From Chroococcidiopsidaceae cyanobacterium CP_BM_RX_35 (GTDB taxonomy: Bacteria; Cyanobacteriota; Cyanobacteriia; Cyanobacteriales; Chroococcidiopsidaceae): a DNA stretch of 5,662 nt. The notes beneath the pieces are model-generated. The model made no database searches. It saw nothing but the letters and a program-made list of their open reading frames with translations, and was not told the DNA's origin. Position 1 is the stretch's first letter; each line of letters opens with the position of its first letter. This document shows positions 1 through 4,591 of this stretch, piece by piece. Made by a program: the position numbers and the translations under genes. The stretch spans positions 1 through 5,662 of the forward strand of contig JAFAVL010000493.1 in the NCBI GenBank assembly GCA_019242465.1. The letters are read 5' to 3'.

Positions 1-935
1 GCTCTTGTGGTAAGCAGTTAAGCGAACAGGTAGAAGCAATACTCGAAAAGCTCTTTGCTGTCCGTTATGGAGAAGCAGATGCTCTAACAACCTTCCCTCT
101 TGCTCATAATAACCAAGAGGCAAAAAGCCGCAACTGGCCAGGTCGGATTCCCCCAGTCACAGATACTAAGATGATTGTGGCCTGGAATAGTCTGATGATT
201 TCAGGACTGGCAAGGGCTTATGGAGTCTTCAGAAAACCAGAGTATCTGTCTCAAGCAGCCCGCGCTGCGAATTTCATCCTAGATAATCAGTGGGTGGACA
301 AACGTTTCCACCGGCTCAATTACGCATCTACACCATCTGTACCAGCACAGTCCGAAGACTATGCCCTCTTCATCAAAGCCCTGCTAGATCTCCATGCTTG
401 CGCTCCTGACCAAAGTTACTGGCGGTTGAAGGCGATCGCCGTCCAATCGGAGTTTGATGAATTCCTCTGGAGTGTGGAACTAGGAGGGTACTACAACACG
501 ACTAGTGATGTTAGTCAGGAGCTAATCGTGCGGGAGCGCAGCTATGCCGACAATGCTACACCAGCGGCTAACGGTATAGCTATTTCCAACCTCGTTCGCC
601 TAGCTTTACTGACGGAAAATCTCAGCTACCTCGACCGAGCCGAACAAGCTCTTCAAGCTTTTAGCAGTATTATGCACAAGGCTCCTCAAGCCTGTCCTAG
701 CCTATTTACAGCTTTAGATTGGTATCGCTACTGTACTTTGGTGCGTGGTAAGGCTGAAGTTCTGAACTCTTTAATCTCTCAATATCTACCTGCCTCTGTC
801 TTTGCTCTAACCGACGAGCTACCAGAAGCAGCTGTAGGATTAGTTTGTCAAGGTCTTTCATGCCTTGCCCCCGCTCTGAGTGCCGTTCAGTTATGGGAGC
901 AAGTGCAGCAAAGTCAGATTAGGAAGTCGGTTTAG
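1..935 (+). CDS. Thioredoxin domain-containing protein (DUF255/YyaL/SPATA20 family), C-terminal part, 5' end outside window
   Basis: The frame is open from base 3 to the TAG at 933-935 and gives 310 residues. The first ATG (171) lies inside conserved sequence, so it is not the true start. Family-like landmarks, numbered from base 3, are GRIPPVTDTK (47-56) followed by AWNSLMI (60-66), then SEDYALFIKALLDL, FLWSVELGGYYNT, DNATPAANG and a C-terminal VCQGLSCLAP. These match, from memory, the helical six-hairpin (alpha/alpha barrel) half of DUF255 proteins such as Bacillus YyaL and human SPATA20. The thioredoxin-fold half (roughly 350 residues) must lie to the left of the window. The biochemical role of the family is poorly defined; the C-terminal half resembles sugar epimerases and glycosidases in fold. 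One HIP1 octamer lies within the gene. The 3' end overlaps the convergent penicillin-binding protein gene by 17 bases, so there is no room for a dedicated terminator. Confidence 0.85.
   Translation, partial: SCGKQLSEQVEAILEKLFAVRYGEADALTTFPLAHNNQEAKSRNWPGRIPPVTDTKMIVAWNSLMISGLARAYGVFRKPEYLSQAARAANFILDNQWVDKRFHRLNYASTPSVPAQSEDYALFIKALLDLHACAPDQSYWRLKAIAVQSEFDEFLWSVELGGYYNTTSDVSQELIVRERSYADNATPAANGIAISNLVRLALLTENLSYLDRAEQALQAFSSIMHKAPQACPSLFTALDWYRYCTLVRGKAEVLNSLISQYLPASVFALTDELPEAAVGLVCQGLSCLAPALSAVQLWEQVQQSQIRKSV
432..439. repeat. HIP1 octamer (GCGATCGC)
   Basis: Perfect highly iterated palindrome typical of many cyanobacterial genomes, inside the thioredoxin-domain protein gene. Confidence 0.9.
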
Positions 936-943
936 GAGTCGGT
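919..943. repeat. Near-tandem 13/12-base duplication at the convergent gene ends
   Basis: TTAGGAAGTCGGT (919-931) is followed directly by TTAGGAGTCGGT (932-943), the same word lacking one A. The first copy holds the ftsI stop on the minus strand (TTA read as TAA). The second copy holds the TAG stop of the rightward gene (933-935). Confidence 0.8.
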
Positions 944-2745
944 TCAACTATCGGCTGACTCGGCGGGATTCCCTCCACTGTCACCAGCGCTTCCATAACT
1001 GACTTGACGATTGGTGCTGCCACAGTAGCACCAAAGACGTTGCCTCTAGGCTCGTCTACTACTGCTAAAACGACATAGCGGGGAGACTCTACAGGAATAA
1101 TGCCAATGAAGCTGACGATTTGCGCATTGCTATAGCCACCGCCATGGGAACTAGCTTTTTGGGCTGTACCAGTTTTGCCAGCAATGCGATAGCCAGGAAT
1201 CTGCGCTGGCGTTCCCGTTCCTACTTGGACTACCTTCTCCATCATCTCCACTACAGTTTGTGTTGTTTTTGGAGAAAAAACTTGTTGTACAGCTGGAAGT
1301 GGGGGTTGCCAAGCTAGAGTTCCTTTGCTATCAACCAATCCCTGGACTATGTGAGGCATCACTAACTTCCCACCATTGGCTAAAGCGCCGTGCAACTGCA
1401 CCAACTGCAGGGGTGTGAGGGAAATTCCCTGACCAAAGGCAGCAGTTGCTGGTTGAATGGGGGAGGAAATGAATTGCTTGCGATCTGTTAAGTGACTTTT
1501 CGCTGCAAAAGGCAAATCTGTAGCGAGGGTTTGCCCCAGTCCTAGCCGCTTCAGCCAGTTGTAGTAATCTGCTGGCTGCATTTGTTGCATAACTTGCACC
1601 ATACCAACGTTGCTAGAGTATTGCAGAATCTGCGATATGTCTAACAGCCCGTGATGTTCCCCTTCCGCATTTCTGATTGTCCATCCTCCCACTTTAATCT
1701 GACCAGAGTCTTCAAACTGACTACTGGGTTTGATCGCTCCAGTTTCTAGGGCAATTGCCACATTTAAGGGCTTGAACGTCGAGCCTGGTTCATAAAGTTC
1801 TGACAATGCCCAATTTTGGAATAATTTCAGATCGGACTTATAGTACTCATTCGGATCGTAGGAAGGTTCGGAAACCATAGTCAATATAGAACCATCGCGC
1901 GCATCCATCACCACTACACTGCCGCGCTTGGCGCCGAACTGCTGTAGTTGTTGATTAAGGCTGGACTGCGCAATCCGCTGTAGGCCACTATCTAGAGTCA
2001 ATTGCAGCTGCAAGCCATCGCTTTGCAGGAATTCTGGTGGAGCCCGGTCAGGCATTAAGGCTCCGATCCCTGTTTTACTTAGCTGTATCGTCTGCTCAGG
2101 ACGTTCTAGTAACTTTTCCTGACTGTACTCTATGCCAGCCTGACCGCGACGGTTCGCATCGACGTATCCCACTAAATCAGCAGCTAGGCTCTGCTGCGGG
2201 TAGAGACGAGAATAGTGTTGAATTAACTCTAGACCATTGGCGTGGAGATTCGAGATTTGAGCTGCAATCTCTTCTGGTAGAGCTAGAGCTACCTTAATAC
2301 CGCTGTCATGGGCTCTAAATTGCTTGAGTAGCTCAGCATACGAGCGGTTGAGAATTGCTGCCAATCGGTTGGCGATCGCTTCTTTGGACCCTTTAAATAG
2401 CTTGGGATGAGCGTACAACGTATACACGGGCTGGTCGAGCGCTAACACGCTCCCAGCACGATCCACTATAGGACGCCGGGGAATAAATGGTCGTAGATAG
2501 ACCATCTGTTGCTGTCGAGCTTTCTCTAGTAGCATGGGTCCCTGTCGAATTTGCAACTGATACAAGTTCCAAGCAAGTCCCAACACCCCAGCAAGTAATA
2601 CACACCAAACAAGCAGCAGGCGGCATCTGGGTAGCCTTGAGCCTCTGATCTTGTTATTTGCTAGTTGCTTCTTCCTCAAGGGGGGACGATGGAGAGCGCG
2701 TCGTGTTTCTAAGCGAGTCACTACACTTTTTACCTCATAGTTCAA
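919..2745 (-). CDS. ftsI: Class B penicillin-binding protein, peptidoglycan D,D-transpeptidase FtsI (PBP3 type)
   Basis: It cross-links septal peptidoglycan on the outer face of the inner membrane, working with the glycosyltransferase FtsW. The 608 residues comprise a basic cytoplasmic tail (1-40), one membrane anchor (about 43-62), a pedestal/dimerisation domain starting at RRPIVDRAGSVLA (90-102), and a transpeptidase domain (about 275-590). All three active-site motifs are present: STFK (322-325, nucleophile Ser322), SSN (377-379) and KTGTAQ (524-529). A Pro/Thr-rich tail ends the protein. There is no PASTA domain and no glycosyltransferase domain, so it is class B. Length is typical of the family. 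The start is uncertain: an in-frame TAG lies at 2763-2761, leaving TTG at 2745 as the first possible start. GTG at 2721 (codon 9) has a GAGG 11 bases upstream and is a good alternative. It lies 28 bases downstream of the FtsL-like gene and is probably co-transcribed with it. It could also be called PBP2/PbpB, but its neighbour and the motifs favour FtsI. Confidence 0.93.
   Translation of the reverse strand: MNYEVKSVVTRLETRRALHRPPLRKKQLANNKIRGSRLPRCRLLLVWCVLLAGVLGLAWNLYQLQIRQGPMLLEKARQQQMVYLRPFIPRRPIVDRAGSVLALDQPVYTLYAHPKLFKGSKEAIANRLAAILNRSYAELLKQFRAHDSGIKVALALPEEIAAQISNLHANGLELIQHYSRLYPQQSLAADLVGYVDANRRGQAGIEYSQEKLLERPEQTIQLSKTGIGALMPDRAPPEFLQSDGLQLQLTLDSGLQRIAQSSLNQQLQQFGAKRGSVVVMDARDGSILTMVSEPSYDPNEYYKSDLKLFQNWALSELYEPGSTFKPLNVAIALETGAIKPSSQFEDSGQIKVGGWTIRNAEGEHHGLLDISQILQYSSNVGMVQVMQQMQPADYYNWLKRLGLGQTLATDLPFAAKSHLTDRKQFISSPIQPATAAFGQGISLTPLQLVQLHGALANGGKLVMPHIVQGLVDSKGTLAWQPPLPAVQQVFSPKTTQTVVEMMEKVVQVGTGTPAQIPGYRIAGKTGTAQKASSHGGGYSNAQIVSFIGIIPVESPRYVVLAVVDEPRGNVFGATVAAPIVKSVMEALVTVEGIPPSQPIVEPTPKPTS
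2372..2379. repeat. HIP1 octamer (GCGATCGC)
   Basis: Perfect HIP1 palindrome inside ftsI, in the part that encodes the N-terminal (non-catalytic) domain. Confidence 0.9.
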
Positions 2746-2752
2746 ATCCCAT
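2735..2752 (-). other. Five-codon leader ORF overlapping the ftsI start
   Basis: Reading leftwards, ATG at 2752 opens a five-codon frame that ends in TGA at 2737-2735. It is in a different frame from ftsI and overlaps the TTG proposed as the ftsI start. An AGGGA-type Shine-Dalgarno candidate lies about 5 bases before this ATG, which is better placed than anything before the TTG. The TGA overlaps a GAGG that could serve the ftsI GTG at 2721. Removing a single T from the TTT codon would join this ATG in frame to ftsI, so a one-base sequencing or real indel is the main alternative explanation. Confidence 0.4.
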
Positions 2753-2773
2753 CTTTTTCCCTACTCCCTTGCA

Positions 2774-3304
2774 CTAGTATCCTAGTGGAGTTGCAGTTGA
2801 CTGTTGTGGTCGGTGAGACGGCTGAGTAGGAGGAACCGTAATATTAGAACTCTTTGGCTCTGGCAGGAAAATGACTTGAGCCGGATTGGGTGGTGTCAGC
2901 CCCATTTCTGGTTTTTCAGCTTGCCCCGCTATATGGTGTTTTAACTCCTCGCTCTCCGTCATCAGTTGGCGCTCGTTGCGTTGTAGTAAAACGAGCTTGC
3001 GGTAAGCCTGATTCCAACCGTGCTGATAATAAACTGTCCATCCGTAAGCTGTTAGTGTCGCCGCTACTAACACGAACGTCACGACGGAAACGCGCCGCTG
3101 CCAAGCACTCAACCTTAACAGCCGGGGTGGAGTTGCTTGAGAACTAGGCAGAATTGTGACAGTTTTACCACTAGATTTGAGACTGCTGAGTAAGCTGAGC
3201 CGACTCGTCGCTTCGGTATTAGATGGGGTAATTGTCGCTCTTGATGAAACTTGTCGCCTACGGATAGGAACAGCAGATTTTGATGTAACAACCATAGTCT
3301 TCAC
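2774..3304 (-). CDS. FtsL-like bitopic membrane protein upstream of ftsI
   Basis: The 176-residue product has the architecture of an FtsL/DivIC-type division protein: a basic, Ser/Thr-rich cytoplasmic tail (1-70), one hydrophobic segment (about 72-92), then a charged, heptad-compatible helix (about 97-127) that would be a periplasmic coiled coil, and a Pro-rich, low-complexity C-terminus (about 138-176). In other bacteria FtsL forms a complex with FtsB and FtsQ and activates FtsW/FtsI, and ftsL lies directly upstream of ftsI. The same order is seen here, with 28 bases between the genes. FtsL sequences are poorly conserved, so the call rests on topology and position, not on residues. The start is GTG at 3304, but ATG at 3295 (codon 4) is equally possible and neither has a strong ribosome binding site. 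The alternative is an unrelated one-pass membrane protein. Confidence 0.75.
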   Translation of the reverse strand: MKTMVVTSKSAVPIRRRQVSSRATITPSNTEATSRLSLLSSLKSSGKTVTILPSSQATPPRLLRLSAWQRRVSVVTFVLVAATLTAYGWTVYYQHGWNQAYRKLVLLQRNERQLMTESEELKHHIAGQAEKPEMGLTPPNPAQVIFLPEPKSSNITVPPTQPSHRPQQSTATPLGY

Positions 3305-3399
3305 AGCTCGTGATGATCGCCCCTATCCTACCACCAACTTTACAAAGCTATGCCTTCAGGGGGAAGAGATGAGAAGGCGGTGTTAGTTTATGCTGATAC

Positions 3400-3413
3400 A
3401 AACCTTAAGGTTT
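3400..3413. promoter_or_regulatory. Perfect 14-base palindrome, candidate operator
   Basis: AAACCTTAAGGTTT reads the same on both strands. It lies about 100 bases upstream of the FtsL-like start and about 205 bases upstream of the lipoprotein start, so it could act on either or both. Its core CCTTAAG recurs at 3474-3480. I cannot match it to a named regulator, and no promoter elements anchor it. Confidence 0.35.
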
Positions 3414-3442
3414 TCGTGCTTAGAAGGGTAGAGTACTGGGTT

Positions 3443-3490
3443 GGAGATGTCGCTGAAAGCTAATTAAAGCCATCCTTAAGAGACATCTTC
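3443..3490. other. Stem-loop in the divergent intergenic region
   Basis: GGAGATGTC (3443-3451) pairs with GACATCTTC (3482-3490), giving nine base pairs of which one is a G-U. The 30-base interior allows only a few further pairs. No T-run follows on either strand, so it is not an intrinsic terminator. It could be an untranslated-leader structure or a chance pairing. Confidence 0.3.
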
Positions 3491-3504
3491 TAGGGGCTGT
3501 TGGT

Positions 3505-3524
3505 AAATTGAAAGATTCAAATTT
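3505..3524. repeat. AT-rich imperfect inverted repeat
   Basis: AAATTGAA (3505-3512) faces TTCAAATTT (3516-3524) across a three-base centre. The arms differ by one T, and TTGAA-AGA-TTCAA is the perfect core. It sits about 95 bases upstream of the lipoprotein start, where an operator or an AT-rich upstream promoter element would be plausible. AT-rich inverted repeats of this length are common by chance. Confidence 0.25.
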
Positions 3525-3610
3525 CGCGCCCATGCCTCTGTAGAAAAAGCAGTAAATGCGGTATCGTAATCAACGAGCGGCTCATTATTCTTGCCGCAAT
3601 TGGTGAAACG

Positions 3611-3615
3611 AGGAG
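3611..3615 (+). promoter_or_regulatory. Shine-Dalgarno site (AGGAG) of the lipoprotein gene
   Basis: AGGAG, within GAGGAG at 3610-3615, lies immediately before the ATG at 3618. The two-base spacing from AGGAG is short, but GAGG is four bases away. This site selects the ATG at 3618 over the in-frame TTG at 3591, which would also push the signal peptide inwards. Confidence 0.7.
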
Positions 3616-3617
3616 TT

Positions 3618-3860
3618 ATGAAAAGAAAAATCTTGACTTTCGCTTTGGCATTCAGCCTGTTGAGTGGTCTGATAGCGTCTTGTGGTGGTGGTGATAATGG
3701 TGGTGGCTCTAGCGCGTCACCTTCAGACACATCTAGTCCATCTTCTTCTACTAGTGCATCTCCCTCAGAATCTGGTGGCAGCATGTCTTCTCCATCAGGT
3801 GGTGGTAGCATGTCTCCATCTAGTTCGCCCTCAAGCTCTTCATCGCCCTCAAGCTCTTGA
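3618..3860 (+). CDS. Small Ser/Gly/Pro-rich lipoprotein, function unknown
   Basis: The product has 80 residues. A short basic start (MKRK) and a hydrophobic stretch lead to a lipobox IASC (19-22), so signal peptidase II should cleave before Cys22, leaving a lipid-anchored chain of 59 residues. That chain is low complexity: about 30 Ser, 11 Gly and 7 Pro, with two Met, no aromatic residue and almost no charge. It therefore cannot form a normal folded domain and looks like a flexible, surface-exposed linker or coat. The residue after Cys is Gly, so an inner-membrane retention signal of the Asp+2 type is absent. The DNA of the tail contains short in-frame repeats. A strong Shine-Dalgarno site precedes it and an intrinsic terminator follows about 100 bases later, so it is probably a single-gene transcript. 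The open frame on the opposite strand here is explained by the biased composition. I do not recognise a specific family. Confidence 0.8.
   Translation: MKRKILTFALAFSLLSGLIASCGGGDNGGGSSASPSDTSSPSSSTSASPSESGGSMSSPSGGGSMSPSSSPSSSSSPSSS
3774..3820 (+). repeat. Imperfect in-frame tandem repeat within the lipoprotein gene
   Basis: A 23-base unit (3774-3796) recurs as a 20-base unit (3801-3820). Both run from GGTGG through AGCATGTCT to CCATC. They differ by one substitution and by an in-frame three-base indel, and both encode a GGSM-S-PS type segment. This pattern fits replication slippage. Confidence 0.7.
3825..3858 (+). repeat. Perfect 16-base direct repeat at the 3' end of the lipoprotein gene
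   Basis: TCGCCCTCAAGCTCTT occurs at 3825-3840 and 3843-3858, a period of 18 bases (six codons). Each copy encodes SPSSS. The second copy ends within the stop codon region, so gain or loss of a unit would lengthen or shorten the tail without shifting frame. Confidence 0.85.
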
Positions 3861-3957
3861 TCTTAATACTACAAGTCTTGACAGGTACTGGGCGATAGAT
3901 AGCAGACCAACGCTTTATCCAGCCTCTCTCCGCCAGAGATGTAGTAGAGTGATTTAT

Positions 3958-3998
3958 AGGTCGGTGTCAGTCATAAATGATATGGCACCGATCTTTTT
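3958..3998 (+). terminator. Intrinsic (rho-independent) terminator downstream of the lipoprotein gene
   Basis: AGGTCGGTGTC (3958-3968) pairs with GGCACCGATCT (3984-3994) over eleven base pairs, two of them G-U, with a 15-base loop. It is followed directly by a T-run (3994-3998). It lies about 100 bases after the lipoprotein stop and before the next gene, and it separates the two transcripts. Confidence 0.7.
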
Positions 3999-4083
3999 GG
4001 ATTTAACCGATTCGACAGCAGTATCAGTGCTGCTTGCCCCAACCCTTGTCAGGACAAACAACACTGTGTGCCGATTCAGTACG

Positions 4084-4106
4084 AATTTTAAAATTTAAAG
4101 CATAAC
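4084..4106 (+). promoter_or_regulatory. AT-rich segment, possible promoter of the small exported-protein gene
   Basis: A 12-base AT palindrome (AATTTTAAAATT, 4084-4095) contains TAAAAT (4089-4094), five of six matches to a -10 box. No acceptable -35 hexamer lies 16-18 bases upstream. The position, between the terminator at 3998 and the start at 4120, is right for a promoter, but the sequence evidence is weak. Confidence 0.25.
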
Positions 4107-4119
4107 CCCGGCTGTTTGT

Positions 4120-4449
4120 ATGTTTGGCAAATTCATCTGCCAGTTTGGTTGGAGTGTTTGTGCTGGCGTTCTCATGCAGTTAATGCCAGTTGGTGTGCTG
4201 TCTGCTCTGTGCTTGCCGCCGCCAGGGGATATACCAGAAGAAATTCTCAGGACAGAGATTATCACTCAAGCGCGATCGCCCGTTAATGGCAAACCACTTA
4301 CCGCTGCTGAGTATGTGCAGTTGCAAACTCAGATCTCAATCAGTTCATCTGCACCAACACTGAGTTCAGATGTGCGGCAAAACATTTTCCTGCTTCGCCT
4401 ATTGAAACTGATTCGTACCTTTGCACCTTTTCTACCACTACCTAAGTAG
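4120..4449 (+). CDS. Small conserved-looking exported protein of unknown function
   Basis: The product has 109 residues. The N-terminus (1-31) has Lys4 and then a hydrophobic run (11-30) that ends in SALC, which suggests a signal peptide or membrane anchor. The cysteine at 31 follows Leu, which breaks the lipobox rule, so lipidation is doubtful. The mature part starts with LPPPGDIPEEILRTE (32-46) and contains ARSPVNGKPLTAAEYVQLQ (51-69). From memory this resembles a short secreted family found widely in cyanobacteria, but I cannot name it. A variable Ser/Thr stretch (73-83) is followed by a hydrophobic segment with regularly spaced Arg/Lys (about 88-107), possibly an amphipathic membrane-facing helix. 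No clear Shine-Dalgarno site precedes the ATG at 4120; ATG at 4174 (codon 19) is an alternative but would remove half of the signal sequence. A HIP1 octamer lies inside. It is 142 bases upstream of glgB with no terminator between, so read-through into glgB is possible. Confidence 0.7.
   Translation: MFGKFICQFGWSVCAGVLMQLMPVGVLSALCLPPPGDIPEEILRTEIITQARSPVNGKPLTAAEYVQLQTQISISSSAPTLSSDVRQNIFLLRLLKLIRTFAPFLPLPK
4272..4279. repeat. HIP1 octamer (GCGATCGC)
   Basis: Perfect HIP1 palindrome inside the small exported-protein gene, at the codons for Ala-Arg-Ser-Pro of its most family-like segment. Confidence 0.9.
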
Positions 4450-4500
4450 GGATGAGCGATGGAAGTGAATTCCAGCTGGCCTCAACGCTTAACTACAAAC

Positions 4501-4560
4501 TATGACAATTTTAATAAAATTTTGCAAAAATATATAAATAGCATATGTAAGAAGTATGCA
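4501..4560 (+). promoter_or_regulatory. AT-rich region upstream of glgB, probable promoter area
   Basis: This is the most AT-rich stretch of the window. It contains an inverted repeat AATTTTA-A-TAAAATT (4507-4521), TTGCAA (4522-4527), TATAAA (4533-4538) and TATGTA (4544-4549). TTGCAA and TATGTA are 16 bases apart, but they match consensus at only four and three positions. The region is a reasonable promoter location for glgB; the exact boxes are not certain. Confidence 0.35.
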
Positions 4561-4581
4561 AAGATTTAATGAATTTATTCC

Positions 4582-4585
4582 AGGT
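4582..4585 (+). promoter_or_regulatory. Shine-Dalgarno site (AGGT) deciding the glgB start
   Basis: AGGT ends six bases before the ATG at 4592, a standard spacing. The in-frame ATG at 4556 is preceded by AAGAAG too close to act well. The site, together with the family-like N-terminus that begins at 4592, favours 4592. Confidence 0.55.
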
Positions 4586-4591
4586 AGCTCC

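Larger units (their letters stand above)
3305..3617. other. Divergent intergenic region between the FtsL-like/ftsI unit and the lipoprotein gene
   Basis: No credible gene lies in these 313 bases. They must contain the promoter of the leftward ftsL-like/ftsI unit and probably that of the rightward lipoprotein gene, but I find no convincing -35/-10 pair for either. Visible elements are a 14-base palindrome (3400-3413), a second copy of CCTTAAG (3474-3480), a long stem-loop (3443-3490), an AT-rich imperfect inverted repeat (3505-3524), a small GCGGC/GCCGC hairpin (3577-3581 with 3593-3597) and the lipoprotein ribosome binding site. No NtcA-type GTA-N8-TAC site is present. Confidence 0.6.

Noticed and set aside
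2037..2297. Open frames opposite or within ftsI (also 1120-1317 plus and 2393-2626 minus)
   Set aside because: They are shadows of ftsI, whose frame carries complete catalytic motifs.
3156..3386. Plus-strand open frame opposite the FtsL-like gene
   Set aside because: It is antisense to a frame with membrane-segment and coiled-coil features, and has no recognisable product of its own. The same applies to 2890-3147.
3476..3811. Minus-strand open frame of 111 codons, Pro/Asp/Glu-rich
   Set aside because: It is the reverse complement of the repetitive Ser/Gly lipoprotein gene plus intergenic DNA. The lipoprotein frame has a ribosome site, signal peptide and lipobox, and this one has none.
3878..3883. 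Perfect -35 hexamer TTGACA after the lipoprotein gene
   Set aside because: No acceptable -10 box lies 15-19 bases downstream, and a terminator follows within about 80 bases.
4017..4034. AGCAG/CTGCT hairpin
   Set aside because: It has only five pairs and no T-run follows, so it is not a terminator or clear RNA element.
4046..4057. Inverted repeat TTGTC-AG-GACAA upstream of the small exported-protein gene
   Set aside because: Five-base arms are too short to separate from chance, and no promoter is visible next to it.
3682..4098. Plus-strand open frame of 138 codons overlapping the lipoprotein gene and the following intergenic DNA
   Set aside because: It is a shifted reading of the Ser-rich repeats that runs through the intrinsic terminator, with no ribosome site and no domain-like sequence.
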